16,302 nt of DNA from Trichloromonas sp034002365 (lineage in GTDB: Bacteria; Desulfobacterota; Desulfuromonadia; Desulfuromonadales; Trichloromonadaceae): NCBI GenBank assembly GCA_034002365.1, contig JAVFAR010000066.1, positions 1 through 16,302 of the forward strand, given 5' to 3'. Both the position numbers and the translations under genes were made by a program. The notes beneath the pieces are model-generated. The model saw nothing but the letters and a program-made list of their open reading frames with translations. It had not been told where the DNA came from and did no database searches. This document shows positions 1-8,792 of this stretch, in pieces; the stretch's first letter is position 1, and every line of letters begins with the position of its first letter.

Positions 1-30
1 TGGTTGCATTTGGATTCGGTTCAGCTTCAT
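1..30 (-). CDS. 5' end of an unidentified gene, cut by the window edge
   Basis: Only the first ten codons are present, reading MKLNRIQMQP on the minus strand from an ATG at 30-28. The start is supported by a strong ribosome binding site (AAGGAGG on the minus strand at 43-37) placed 6 nt upstream. It lies downstream of ssb in the same direction with a 114-bp gap, and I see no clear terminator in that gap, so co-transcription with ssb is possible. Ten residues are too few to recognise a family, so I offer no function. Confidence 0.55.
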   Translation of the reverse strand, partial: MKLNRIQMQP

Positions 31-144
31 GGCGCACCTCCTTGGGCAGGTATGCCGTGAAGATAATCGTTGCCTGTGTCAGAATATGTCACTCAGGCAT
101 TCTGCGGAAGATTAGTTCTATTCAGGATCTTTTTTTCCCGTCTG

Positions 145-636
145 CTAAAACGGAATATCGTCATCCGGATTGAAGGGCGGATCGGCGAAGTCTTCGTAGG
201 CCGGGGTTGCCGGGGTCGAACGCTGGGCCTGCTGGGCCGGGCGGCTTTCCTGACGGTTGCCGCCCCGGGGGGCATTGCCGCCTTCGGGCCGGCCGCCGCC
301 TTCGTCGCCGCGGCCGCCGAGCATCTGCATCTGGTCGGCGACGATTTCGGTGATGTAGCGTTTATTGCCGTCCTTGTCGTCATAGGAGCGGGTCTGGATT
401 TTCCCCTCGATGTAGACCTGCTTCCCTTTATGCAGATATTTGCCGCAGATTTCGGCCAGTTGCCGCCAGGCGACGATGTTGTGCCACTCGGTCTTTTCCT
501 GCTGCTGGCCGTCGCGGTCCTTGTAACGCTCGGACGTGGCCAGGGAAAAGGTCGCGACGGCGGCCCCGGAGGGGGTATAGCGAAGCTCGGGATCCTTGCC
601 GAGGTTGCCGACGAGGATGACTTTGTTGACGGACAT
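145..636 (-). CDS. ssb: Single-stranded DNA-binding protein SSB
   Basis: SSB coats single-stranded DNA during replication, repair and recombination and recruits partner proteins through its C-terminal tail. The 163-residue product starts MSVNKVILVGNLGKDPELRY, the usual start of the bacterial OB-fold, which covers about residues 1-108. A Gly/Arg/Pro/Gln-rich linker follows, then an acidic tail ending DDDIPF, the canonical partner-binding tip. I chose the ATG at 636-634 because a strong TAAGGAGG (650-643) sits just upstream. An in-frame ATG at 675 would add 13 residues with no SSB similarity. A promoter candidate lies at 698-725. The gene is divergent from plsC. Confidence 0.97.
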   Translation of the reverse strand: MSVNKVILVGNLGKDPELRYTPSGAAVATFSLATSERYKDRDGQQQEKTEWHNIVAWRQLAEICGKYLHKGKQVYIEGKIQTRSYDDKDGNKRYITEIVADQMQMLGGRGDEGGGRPEGGNAPRGGNRQESRPAQQAQRSTPATPAYEDFADPPFNPDDDIPF

Positions 637-697
637 ATGATTCCTCCTTACTCGCGGTATAACGAACGAACGCAAAGCTCGCCAAAAACAGGTGAGT

Positions 698-725
698 ATG
701 ATACACGGTGGAGATAGGGAATCAA
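698..725 (-). promoter_or_regulatory. Candidate sigma70-type promoter for ssb
   Basis: Reading the minus strand, a TTGATT -35 box (725-720) and a TATCAT -10 box (703-698) are separated by 16 bp. This would give a 5' leader of roughly 55 nt before the ssb ATG at 636. The match is good but not perfect, and it is assigned by eye only. Confidence 0.5.
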
Positions 726-845
726 AGCTCTTTCTCCGACTCCTCCGTCACGCGCCCCCGCAAGGCCGGAGTCGCCGGGCCCCGGGATTAAGAATACCCC
801 TTTCCCGCGAAAATCCGGCGCCCTGCCGCAAATCCCCGAAAAAAT

Positions 846-874
846 TTGACTCCCTCTGCCGGTGCCTCTAAACT
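846..874 (+). promoter_or_regulatory. Candidate sigma70-type promoter for plsC and the downstream operon
   Basis: A TTGACT -35 box (846-851) and a TAAACT -10 box (869-874) are separated by exactly 17 bp. Transcription would start near 881, leaving a short leader of about 25 nt before the plsC ATG at 906. A longer plsC reading frame would start at the TTG inside this -35 box, which argues for the downstream ATG. Confidence 0.6.
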
Positions 875-905
875 AACCTATTCGAGCATTTGCGGAGACT
901 TATCG

Positions 906-1607
906 ATGGTTCGCACCCTCTTTTATTTTGCCACTCTCATCCCCTGGACTCTGTTCGTCATCGTCACCGGCGTTCCCCTCTCCTTCATCAGCCCCGATTA
1001 TCTTCACAACTACGCGCGGCTCTGGGCCAGGGTCGGGCTGCGCCTGGCCGGGGTGCGGCTCAAGGTCAGCGGCCGGGAGCATCTGCGCGCCGGCGAGCCG
1101 GTCATCTATATGTCCAACCATGCGAGCAATTTCGATATCCTGGCCCTGTTCGCCGGACTGCCGGGGCAGTTCCGCTGGCTGGCCAAGGAAGAGCTCTTTC
1201 GCATTCCCCTCTTCGGCCTGGCCATGCGCCGGGCCGGCTACATTCCCCTCGACCGTTCGGACCGCAGGAAGGCCCTGCACAGCATGACCGAAGCGGCCAA
1301 GCGCATCCGCGGCGGCGCTTCGGTGGTGATCTTTCCCGAAGGCACGCGCTCCGCCGACGGCATTCTGCAACCTTTCAAGAAGGGGGGATTCCTGATCGCC
1401 CTGAAGGCCGGGGTACCGGTGCAGCCGGTAGCGATTTCCGGAAGCTTCGCGGTCATGCCTAAAAGCAGCCGCCGGATTCACGGCGGGCTGATCGAGGTGC
1501 GGATTCTGCCGGCCATCGCCACCGCCGAGTTGGCCGCCGCCGACACCGAGAAACTGCTTGCGACCGTGCAGGGACGAATCGAATCAGCCGTGGAGGATTG
1601 CCCATGA
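906..1607 (+). CDS. plsC: 1-acyl-sn-glycerol-3-phosphate acyltransferase (PlsC family)
   Basis: This enzyme is predicted to acylate lysophosphatidic acid at the inner membrane to make phosphatidic acid, the precursor of membrane phospholipids. The 233-residue product has a hydrophobic N-terminal segment (about residues 4-28). The acyltransferase block I motif NHASNFD (H72 to D77) supplies the catalytic His/Asp pair, and FPEGTRS (143-149) is the substrate-binding motif. Length is normal for the family. The ATG at 906 is preceded by GGAG (894-897) at 8-nt spacing. A longer frame from 846 adds 20 unlikely residues and overlaps the promoter. The stop overlaps the rnj start (ATGA), which implies translational coupling. 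Other lysophospholipid acyltransferases share these motifs, so the exact acyl acceptor is inferred. Confidence 0.92.
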   Translation: MVRTLFYFATLIPWTLFVIVTGVPLSFISPDYLHNYARLWARVGLRLAGVRLKVSGREHLRAGEPVIYMSNHASNFDILALFAGLPGQFRWLAKEELFRIPLFGLAMRRAGYIPLDRSDRRKALHSMTEAAKRIRGGASVVIFPEGTRSADGILQPFKKGGFLIALKAGVPVQPVAISGSFAVMPKSSRRIHGGLIEVRILPAIATAELAAADTEKLLATVQGRIESAVEDCP

Positions 1608-3295
1608 GCACTCTCGCCCAGTCTCCGCAGCTGCATCCCGGCGCCCTGCGCATTCTGCCCCTGGGCGGGCTGGGAGAAATCGGGCTGAACCTGATGGTCC
1701 TCGAATGCCGGGGGGATCTGCTCCTTATCGACTGCGGCCTGATGTTCCCCGAAGCCTACATGATGGGGATCGATCTGGTCATTCCCGACGTTTCCGCCCT
1801 GGCCGGGCGGGAGGCCGACATCCGCGGGCTGGTCCTGACCCACGGTCACGAGGACCACATCGGCGCCATCCCCTTTCTCTACGAAACCCTCGGCTGTCCC
1901 CCCATCTACGGCACGGCCCTGACCCTGGGGCTGCTGCGGGGCAAGCTGGAGGAACACAAGCTGTCCGGCCGCGCCCGCCTGGAGACGGTTGCCCCCCGCC
2001 AGAGCGTCCGGCTCGGGGTCTTCGCGGTGGAGTTCTACCGCGCCGCCCACTCCATCGTCGACGGCGCCGGTCTCATCATCCGCACCCCGGCGGGAACGGT
2101 GATCCACACCGGCGACTTCAAGCTCGACCAGACCCCGGTGGACGGCCAGCCGACCGATCTTCCCCGCCTGGCCCAGTGCGGCGAGGAAGGCGTGCTGCTG
2201 CTGATGGCCGACTCGACCAATGTCGAAAAGGAGGGCTACACCCTCTCGGAGCGGGTGGTCGGCGAGGCCTTCCAGCAGATCCTCCCCGGTTGCACCGGAC
2301 TGGTCATGGTCGCGACCTTTTCCTCCAACATCCACCGCATTCAGCAGGTGGTGGACGCGGCGGTTGACTGCGGGCGCAGCGTGCTGATCAACGGCCGCAG
2401 CATGGTGACGAACACCGACATCGCCCGCAAGCTCGGTTATCTCAACATCCCCGATTCGGCCCTGATCGAGCTGCGTGATCTGCGGGACATCCCCCGCGAC
2501 CAGGTGCTGGTCATCACCACCGGCAGCCAGGGGGAACCCCTCTCGGCCCTCGCCCGTATCGCCATGGACGACCACAAGCAGCTCACCCTGGAGCCGGGGG
2601 ATACGGTCATCCTCTCGTCCAAGTTCATCCCCGGCAACGAGAAGGCCATCTCCGACCTGATCAACCACCTCTACCGGCGCGGGGCCGAGGTCTTCTACGA
2701 GACGACCAGCGAGGTTCATGTCTCCGGCCATGCCGGCCAGGAAGAACTCAAGCTCGTCCACTCCCTGGTCAAGCCCCGTTATTTCGTGCCGGTTCACGGC
2801 GAATACCGGCATCTGGTCAAACATGCGCAGCTGGCCCGGCGCATGGGGGTGGCGCCGGAACACGCGGTCGTCCTGGAAAACGGTCAGCCCCTGCTGGTTT
2901 CGGAAAACGGCCTGCGCCTTGAAGAGCGGCTGGAGAGCGGGCGGATTTTCGTCGACGGCAAGGGGGTCGGCGATGTCGGGGTCATGCAGCTGCGCGACCG
3001 CAGCCATCTGGCCAATCACGGCATGGTCATGGTGATCCTGGCGATCAACCAGAAAACCGGCGAAATCCTCTACGGGCCGGAGATCCACAGCAAGGGCTTC
3101 GTCACCGAGGACGAGAGCGGCGAATTCCTTGCGCAGGCGCGACAGGCGGTGTGCGACACCCTCGCTGAACACAGCCTGGCTATGCTCGGCGACTGGGAGG
3201 AATTGCGGGTCGAGGTGCGCAAGACCCTGCGCCGCTTCTTCAACCGCGCCATCGAACGCCGGCCGATGATCCTGCCGGTGATATTGGAACTTTAA
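1604..3295 (+). CDS. rnj: Ribonuclease J
   Basis: RNase J is a zinc-dependent metallo-beta-lactamase/beta-CASP nuclease with endo- and 5'-to-3' exonuclease activity in mRNA decay and RNA maturation. The 563-residue product has the N-terminal signature GGLGEIGLN near residue 21 and LIDCGLMFPE near 41. The metal-binding HGHEDHIG is at residues 80-87. Later come the HTGDFKLDQTP strand, GSQGEP, and the C-terminal VSGHAGQEELK and FVPVHGEYRHL blocks of the beta-CASP region. The length matches bacterial RNase J. The ATG at 1604 has GGAGG (1592-1596) at 7-nt spacing and overlaps the plsC stop. An in-frame TTG at 1598 lies too close to that site. I see no reason to assign the J1 or J2 paralogue. Confidence 0.96.
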   Translation: MSTLAQSPQLHPGALRILPLGGLGEIGLNLMVLECRGDLLLIDCGLMFPEAYMMGIDLVIPDVSALAGREADIRGLVLTHGHEDHIGAIPFLYETLGCPPIYGTALTLGLLRGKLEEHKLSGRARLETVAPRQSVRLGVFAVEFYRAAHSIVDGAGLIIRTPAGTVIHTGDFKLDQTPVDGQPTDLPRLAQCGEEGVLLLMADSTNVEKEGYTLSERVVGEAFQQILPGCTGLVMVATFSSNIHRIQQVVDAAVDCGRSVLINGRSMVTNTDIARKLGYLNIPDSALIELRDLRDIPRDQVLVITTGSQGEPLSALARIAMDDHKQLTLEPGDTVILSSKFIPGNEKAISDLINHLYRRGAEVFYETTSEVHVSGHAGQEELKLVHSLVKPRYFVPVHGEYRHLVKHAQLARRMGVAPEHAVVLENGQPLLVSENGLRLEERLESGRIFVDGKGVGDVGVMQLRDRSHLANHGMVMVILAINQKTGEILYGPEIHSKGFVTEDESGEFLAQARQAVCDTLAEHSLAMLGDWEELRVEVRKTLRRFFNRAIERRPMILPVILEL

Positions 3296-3297
3296 CC

Positions 3298-3333
3298 GGG
3301 CGTTTCACGAACGGCTCCGCCGTCGGGACGCCC
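3298..3333. other. Hairpin in the rnj-uppP gap
   Basis: The 106-bp gap between rnj and uppP holds a two-part palindrome. Outer arms GGGCGT/ACGCCC (3298-3303 and 3328-3333) enclose inner arms ACGGC/GCCGT. It begins 3 nt after the rnj stop. There is no T-tract after it, so it does not look like a full intrinsic terminator. It may be a 3'-end-stabilising or processing structure. A second short inverted pair, GTTCG/CGAAC, follows at 3337-3354. Confidence 0.45.
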
Positions 3334-3401
3334 CTGGTTCGAGAATACGCGAACACCGTCCGCCCCTACCCAAAAACCAACGTAACGTTTCAAGGATTTC
3401 C

Positions 3402-4193
3402 ATGACGCTGCCGCACGCTCTTCTCCTTGGCCTGATTCAAGGCATGACCGAATTTCTGCCGGTATCCTCCTCGGGACATCTGGCCATTACCCAATACCTC
3501 CTTCCCGGCTTTGAGCAGCCGGGCATTCTCTTCGACGTGCTGCTGCATCTGGGCACCATGCTGGCGGTGGCCCTCTATTTCCGCCGCGACCTCGGCAATC
3601 TGCTCTCTTCCCCGTTCCGCAAGGACGAGGAGGCGACCCTGCACCGCCGGCTGTTGCTGCTGCTCATCGCCGGTTCGGTGCCGACGGCCGTTATCGGGCT
3701 GGCCTTCAAGGATGTTTTCGAGGGGATGTTCGAGAACATCCCGCTGGTGGGTCTGATGCTGCTGGTCACCGGCACCTTGCTCTTCGTTTCGGAAAAATTC
3801 CGGCGCGGCAAGCGCAAGGAAAAGGATCTGAACCTGCTCGACGCCTTGGTGGTCGGCACCGTTCAGGGCTGCGCCATCATTCCCGGCATCTCCCGCTCGG
3901 GCTCGACCATCGCCGCTTTGCTCCTGCGCGGCATCGACGGCGAAACGGCGGCGCGCTTCTCCTTTCTGCTGGCGCTCCCCGCCATCCTCGGCGCGGCCCT
4001 CCTTTCCCTGCGCGACCTGCATGCCGTTCCCGCCGGGGAGTTTCCCCTCTATCTGACGGGAACCTCCGTCGCCTTCGCCGCCGGCATGCTCTCCATCCAC
4101 TTTTTGCTGGCGGTCATCCGCAAGCGCCGGCTCTTCGCCTTCGCCCTCTACTGCTGGCTGGCGGGAAGCCTGGTTTTGACCCTCACTCTGTAA
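3402..4193 (+). CDS. uppP: Undecaprenyl-diphosphatase UppP (BacA)
   Basis: UppP is an integral inner-membrane phosphatase. It converts undecaprenyl diphosphate to undecaprenyl phosphate, recycling the lipid carrier for peptidoglycan and other envelope polymers, and overproduction gives bacitracin resistance. The 263-residue product is strongly hydrophobic with about eight membrane segments. It carries both family signatures: QGMTEFLPVSSSGHL (residues 13-27), with the catalytic Glu/Ser/His set, and PGISRSGST (161-169), with the essential Arg. Length is typical. The ATG at 3402 has AAGGA (3392-3396) 5 nt upstream. ftsK follows 12 bp downstream, so the two are probably co-transcribed. Confidence 0.96.
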   Translation: MTLPHALLLGLIQGMTEFLPVSSSGHLAITQYLLPGFEQPGILFDVLLHLGTMLAVALYFRRDLGNLLSSPFRKDEEATLHRRLLLLLIAGSVPTAVIGLAFKDVFEGMFENIPLVGLMLLVTGTLLFVSEKFRRGKRKEKDLNLLDALVVGTVQGCAIIPGISRSGSTIAALLLRGIDGETAARFSFLLALPAILGAALLSLRDLHAVPAGEFPLYLTGTSVAFAAGMLSIHFLLAVIRKRRLFAFALYCWLAGSLVLTLTL

Positions 4194-4205
4194 TCGGAAG
4201 CGCTG

Positions 4206-6494
4206 ATGCCTCAGAAAAAACCGCCACTGATCCGGGAACATCTGCAAAAGGAGATCGCCGGCGTCCTCTGCCTCGCCGTCGGGATCTTCATCCTGCTCAG
4301 CCTGGTTTCTTTTCATACGTCGGACCCCTCCTTCAACAACAACATCACTTCCACCACCATCCGCAACTGGGGCGGGGTGGTCGGCGCCAATCTCGCCGAT
4401 CTGCTCATTCAGTTCCTCGGGCTGGTCGCGCTGGTGCTGCCTTTGGCCTGCTTTCTCTTCGCCTGGCGGATGCTCAAGTTCCGCTCGGTCAAGGTACGCC
4501 TCTACAAAGGGGGCGCGATCCTGATGCTGATCCTCTCCCTGGCCGGGCTCATCGCCCTGCGCTTTCACGAGGTCGTCATTTTCGGGCAGCGGATCGAGGA
4601 AGCCGGCGGTGCCGCCGGACGGCTGCTGGCCGAGGTTCTCTCCCGCTATCTGAACGTCACCGGCGCCGGCATCTTCCTCTTCGTCTTCTTCCTCATTTCC
4701 CTGATGCTCGGCGCCCGCTTCTCCATGGTGCTCTTTCTCGAAGGCATGGCCGGCCGGGTCGCCGGCCGCCTGGAGCGCCGCCGCGAGCAGCGGGCCGCCG
4801 AGCGGGAACTGCGCGCCCGAAGGCGCAAGGAGAAGCAGGAGCAGCCGACCATCGTCGCGCCGCCGGTGCGCCCGGCCCTGGAGATCACCCCCCCGGCAAA
4901 AAAGAAGAAACGCAAGGAGGAGCCCCCCCCCCAACAGGAAGCCTTTGAGTTTCTCGAACCTTCGGGGACCTATCACAAGCCCCCCCTGTCGCTGCTGGCC
5001 CACGAGGGTGGCCCGCCCGCCCCTATCGACCGCGACGCGCTCATGGCCAACGCCAAAATCCTGGAGAGCAAACTCAAGGATTTCAACGTCGACGGCGAAG
5101 TGGTCGAGGTCAAACCGGGGCCGGTGGTGACCATGTATGAATTTTCCCCGGCGCCGGGGGTCAAGGTCAACAAGATCGCCGGACTCTCCGACGACCTTTC
5201 CATGGCCCTGCGCGCCCTCTCGATCCGCATCGTCGCGCCGATTCCCGGGCGGGGCGTGGTCGGCATCGAGATCCCCAACAAGGAGCGGGAGACGGTCTAT
5301 CTCAAGGAGATCTTCGAGTCGGAAGAGTTCCAGAAAACCGGCGGCAAGCTCCCCATGGCCCTGGGCAAAGACATCTTTGGCCGCACCGTCGTCTCCGATC
5401 TGGCGAAGATGCCGCACCTGCTCGTCGCCGGCTCCACCGGCAGCGGCAAGTCGGTCTCCATCAACACCATGATCCTGTCGCTCCTCTATCGGGCCACTCC
5501 CGAGGAGGTGCGCATTATCATGGTCGACCCGAAGATGCTGGAACTCTCCATCTATGAAGGGATTCCCCATCTGCTGCTGCCGGTGGTGACCAACCCGAAG
5601 AAGGCCGCCCTGGCCCTGAACTGGGCCGTGCGGGAGATGGAGCGGCGCTACAAGCTGATGTCCGACAAGGGCGTGCGCAATATCGACGGCTACAACAAGA
5701 AGATCGCCAAGGAAGAGAAGGACAAGGCCGAACTCAAGGCCCAGGGGAAACTGGTCGTCGAACCGGTGGAAACGGCCGAGGAGGAGGAACTGCCGCCGGT
5801 GACCCTCGCCGAGGGGGAGGAGCTGGAGCACGGCCGGCTCCCCTACATCGTCGTCATCGTCGACGAACTCGCCGACCTGATGATGGTCGCCGGGCGCGAG
5901 ATCGAGGAGTCCATCGCCCGCCTCGCGCAGATGGCCCGGGCTGCCGGCATTCACCTGATCCTCGCCACCCAGCGGCCCTCCGTCGACGTCATTACCGGCC
6001 TGATCAAGGCCAACTTCCCGACCCGAATCAGCTTCAAGGTCTTCTCCCGCATCGACAGCCGCACCATCCTCGACCAGATGGGGGCGGAAACCCTGCTGGG
6101 GATGGGCGACATGCTCTTTCTGCCGCCGGGGACCGGTGCCGTGCAACGGGTGCACGGGGCCTTCGTTTCCGAACTGGAAGTGCAGCGGGTCGTCGACTTC
6201 CTGAAAAAACAGGGGTCGCCGGAATACGACAAATCGATCCTCACCGCGCCTCCCGCCTCGGACAATGGCGGGGAGGGTGAAGATGAATATGACGAGAAGT
6301 GGGACGAAGCCCTGGCCCTGGTCGCGGAAACCCGCCAGGCCTCCATCTCCATGCTGCAACGGCGGCTCCGTCTCGGCTACAACCGGGCGGCGCGCATGAT
6401 CGAGAAGATGGAGCAGGAGGGGATCGTCGGTCCCTCGGACGGCACCAGCCGCCCCCGCGAAGTCTTCGTCAACAACATCCAGAGGCCTGACTGA
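4206..6494 (+). CDS. ftsK: DNA translocase FtsK/SpoIIIE
   Basis: This septal DNA pump moves the chromosome through the closing division septum and activates XerCD dimer resolution at dif. The 762-residue product has four N-terminal membrane segments (about 17-36, 62-86, 103-120 and 150-178). A charged linker follows (about 180-260) with a basic stretch and a Pro-rich part. The motor then has Walker A GSTGSGKS (409-416) and Walker B IVVIVDE (D553). A C-terminal winged-helix gamma domain (about 695-760) should read polar KOPS-type sites. The linker is short compared with E. coli FtsK and SpoIIIE-like in size. GGAAG (4196-4200) precedes the ATG. A run of ten C bases at 4923-4932 lies in the linker, but the frame is intact on both sides. 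Confidence 0.96.
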   Translation: MPQKKPPLIREHLQKEIAGVLCLAVGIFILLSLVSFHTSDPSFNNNITSTTIRNWGGVVGANLADLLIQFLGLVALVLPLACFLFAWRMLKFRSVKVRLYKGGAILMLILSLAGLIALRFHEVVIFGQRIEEAGGAAGRLLAEVLSRYLNVTGAGIFLFVFFLISLMLGARFSMVLFLEGMAGRVAGRLERRREQRAAERELRARRRKEKQEQPTIVAPPVRPALEITPPAKKKKRKEEPPPQQEAFEFLEPSGTYHKPPLSLLAHEGGPPAPIDRDALMANAKILESKLKDFNVDGEVVEVKPGPVVTMYEFSPAPGVKVNKIAGLSDDLSMALRALSIRIVAPIPGRGVVGIEIPNKERETVYLKEIFESEEFQKTGGKLPMALGKDIFGRTVVSDLAKMPHLLVAGSTGSGKSVSINTMILSLLYRATPEEVRIIMVDPKMLELSIYEGIPHLLLPVVTNPKKAALALNWAVREMERRYKLMSDKGVRNIDGYNKKIAKEEKDKAELKAQGKLVVEPVETAEEEELPPVTLAEGEELEHGRLPYIVVIVDELADLMMVAGREIEESIARLAQMARAAGIHLILATQRPSVDVITGLIKANFPTRISFKVFSRIDSRTILDQMGAETLLGMGDMLFLPPGTGAVQRVHGAFVSELEVQRVVDFLKKQGSPEYDKSILTAPPASDNGGEGEDEYDEKWDEALALVAETRQASISMLQRRLRLGYNRAARMIEKMEQEGIVGPSDGTSRPREVFVNNIQRPD

Positions 6495-6496
6495 CT

Positions 6497-8779
6497 ATGA
6501 GCGAACAACGGATCACCCTGAAGTTCATGGACGGGGAAGAACTCACCGCCACCCTGGCCGAAAGGTTCGACCCCGGCAAAAATGAAGTCGAGGTTCTGCT
6601 GGAGGATACCGACATCCGGCTCGGCTATCCCCTGCCCGATCTGATCTGCATCCTTTTTCACCGTGATCCGTCCAGCGGCGAGCTGCCACCGGCCAAATTC
6701 GACGCCATGGATGAGGTGGAGACGATCATCGGTGGGCGCTATCAGGTGAACATTCCCCCCCGCCAGGAAACTCCCGGGGGCTTCTTCGCCGTCCCGGTCG
6801 ACACCGGCAGTCCCTGGGTGCGTATTTTCTTCTGCAACCACGGCATCAAGGACCGTAAAAACCGTAAATTTCTCGGGGATTTTCTCGAAGCCAAGGGGCT
6901 GGTCACCCCCGACGAAATGAAGGAGACCCTGGAGGTGCAGCAGAAGCTGCGCACCCGTCGGGTCGGGGAGATCATCGCCGAGCAGAACGACATTCCCCAG
7001 GAAACCATCGATAAGACCGTGGCCAACGCCACCGACCGGGGGCGGGCCCTGGCCAAGGCCCGTATCGGCGACATCCTCGTCGCCGCCGGTCTGGTCACCC
7101 GGCAGCAGGTCGAAGAAGCCATCTCCACACAGAAGGACGGCAGGAAAAAACGCATCGGCGAACTGCTCATCGAGCGCGGACTCATCACCGAGGATCATCT
7201 GCTCAATGCCCTGGCGGAAAAATTTCGTCTGCGTCAGGTCGACCTGGAACAGATCGTTCCCAGCCAGGCGGCCTTGGCAAGTCTGACCGGAGAGATCGTC
7301 AACCGCCTGCAAGTGCTGCCCATCGAAAAAAAGAACGACCTGCTGGTGGTGGTCACCGCCTCCCCCACCGACCCGAATCTGATCGACAGCCTGCGCTTCA
7401 GCGCCAACTGCCGCATCGAGCTGGGCGTCGCCACCCGCGCCCAAATCGCCAAGGCCATTGCAGAGTATTACCCCGCCACGTCGGCGCCCAAGGATGATGT
7501 CGGCACCCTCATCGGCGAACTGGCGGAAGAGGTCGTCACCGTCGAAGAGGAGGTGGAGGAGGAGAACAGGCTCTCCGAGGCGGACAGCCAGATCATCCGC
7601 CTGGTCAACAACATCCTCATCGACGCCTATCAGAAAGATGCCTCGGATCTCCACTTCGAACCGGGGATCGGCAATGCGCCTTTCCGTATCCGCTACCGCA
7701 TCGACGGGGTCTGCCGCGTCGCCCACCAGGTTTCCGCAACCTTCAAGCACGCGATCCTCTCCCGCCTGAAGATCATGGCGCGGCTGGATATCGCCGAACG
7801 CCGGCGGCCGCAAAGCGGCAAGATCATGATCCGTTCGGGCAACCGCAATCTCGAATTCCGTCTCGAAATCACCCCTTCGGTGGGCGGACAGGAAGATGCC
7901 GTGCTGCGTCTTCTCGCCAACGCCAAAGCCCTGCCCCTGGAAGATCTGCGCTTTTCCGCCGCCAATCTGAAAAACTTCAAGGAATGCCTGGCCAAGCCTT
8001 ACGGTGTGGTTCTCTGTGTCGGCCCCACCGGCTCGGGTAAGACGACGACCCTGCATTCGGCTCTCGGGCACATCAACACTCCGGAGCGCAAGATCTGGAC
8101 CGCCGAGGATCCGGTGGAAATCACCCAGGCGGGCCTGCGCCAGGTGCAGGTCAACGCCAAGATCGGCTTCACCTTCCAGGCGGCGCTGCGCTCCTTCCTC
8201 CGCGCCGACCCGGACGTCATCATGATCGGCGAGATGCGCGACGCGGAAACGGCGAAGACCGCCATCGAGGCCTCTCTCACCGGCCATCTCGTCTTCTCCA
8301 CCCTGCACACCAACAGCGCCCCGGAAACGGTCGTGCGCCTCATCGAAATGGGCATGGACCCCATCAACTTCGCCGAGGCGATGCTCGGCGTTCTCGCCCA
8401 GCGCCTGGCCCGCAAACTCTGCAACGAATGCAAACAGCCCTACCATCCGGGAAAACAGGAGTATGAGGATCTGGTGCTGCACTACGGCAAGAAGTGGTTC
8501 GAACTGCACAACATGCCCCCCTACAGCGAGAACCTCACTCTGATGCGCAAGGTCGGCTGCGACCGTTGCGAAGGCTCGGGCTATTCGGGACGTCTGGGGA
8601 TCCACGAGCTGCTGATGGGAACGGAAAACCTCAAGCGCGCCATCAAGCGCCAGGCCACTGCCGAGGAACTGCGGCACATCGGCCTGGAAGACGGCATGAC
8701 CACCCTGAAAATGGACGGACTGGCCAAGATCTTCATGGGCCTCACCGACCTCGAACAGATTCTGCGCGTCTGCCTCTAA
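6497..8779 (+). CDS. GspE/PilB-type secretion or pilus assembly ATPase with MshEN repeats
   Basis: This is a 760-residue hexameric motor ATPase of the type II secretion/type IV pilus family. Residues 1-120 are an extra N-terminal domain I cannot place firmly. It reads ITLKFMDGEELTATL and LPDLICILF, loosely like small beta-rich domains linked to PilZ proteins. Residues 123-290 carry four copies of a (R/F)-x-G-(D/E) helix motif at 125, 155, 189 and 219. The last two match MshEN, a c-di-GMP-binding module. The ATPase core has Walker A GPTGSGKT (509-516), the Asp box/Walker B region IMIGEMRDAETA, and HLVFSTLHTN. A zinc tetracysteine pair CNEC and CDRC follows. The gene starts 2 bp after the ftsK stop, so co-expression is likely. 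No pilin or secretin gene is adjacent, so I leave it unnamed. Confidence 0.88.
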   Translation: MSEQRITLKFMDGEELTATLAERFDPGKNEVEVLLEDTDIRLGYPLPDLICILFHRDPSSGELPPAKFDAMDEVETIIGGRYQVNIPPRQETPGGFFAVPVDTGSPWVRIFFCNHGIKDRKNRKFLGDFLEAKGLVTPDEMKETLEVQQKLRTRRVGEIIAEQNDIPQETIDKTVANATDRGRALAKARIGDILVAAGLVTRQQVEEAISTQKDGRKKRIGELLIERGLITEDHLLNALAEKFRLRQVDLEQIVPSQAALASLTGEIVNRLQVLPIEKKNDLLVVVTASPTDPNLIDSLRFSANCRIELGVATRAQIAKAIAEYYPATSAPKDDVGTLIGELAEEVVTVEEEVEEENRLSEADSQIIRLVNNILIDAYQKDASDLHFEPGIGNAPFRIRYRIDGVCRVAHQVSATFKHAILSRLKIMARLDIAERRRPQSGKIMIRSGNRNLEFRLEITPSVGGQEDAVLRLLANAKALPLEDLRFSAANLKNFKECLAKPYGVVLCVGPTGSGKTTTLHSALGHINTPERKIWTAEDPVEITQAGLRQVQVNAKIGFTFQAALRSFLRADPDVIMIGEMRDAETAKTAIEASLTGHLVFSTLHTNSAPETVVRLIEMGMDPINFAEAMLGVLAQRLARKLCNECKQPYHPGKQEYEDLVLHYGKKWFELHNMPPYSENLTLMRKVGCDRCEGSGYSGRLGIHELLMGTENLKRAIKRQATAEELRHIGLEDGMTTLKMDGLAKIFMGLTDLEQILRVCL

Positions 8780-8792
8780 TCCCCCCGAAAAG

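Noticed and set aside
70..717. A 215-codon plus-strand open frame opposite ssb
   Set aside because: It covers the ssb gene and its promoter. The minus-strand SSB has the OB-fold start and the DDDIPF tail.
846..905. Longer start of plsC at TTG 846
   Set aside because: The TTG is part of a TTGACT -35 box with a well-spaced -10 box. The ATG at 906 has a good ribosome binding site and gives the normal family length.
1478..3172. A 564-codon minus-strand open frame opposite rnj
   Set aside because: Shadow of the RNase J gene, which has the HGHEDHIG motif in the plus frame.
4923..4986. Frameshift in ftsK at the C tracts
   Set aside because: The membrane domain and the motor domain lie in the same uninterrupted frame on both sides of the tracts.
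3390..6359. A 989-codon open frame on the minus strand opposite uppP and ftsK
   Set aside because: It is a shadow of high-GC coding sequence. The plus frames carry clear UppP and FtsK motifs, and the minus translation is low-complexity His/Gln/Gly/Asp-rich with no domain.
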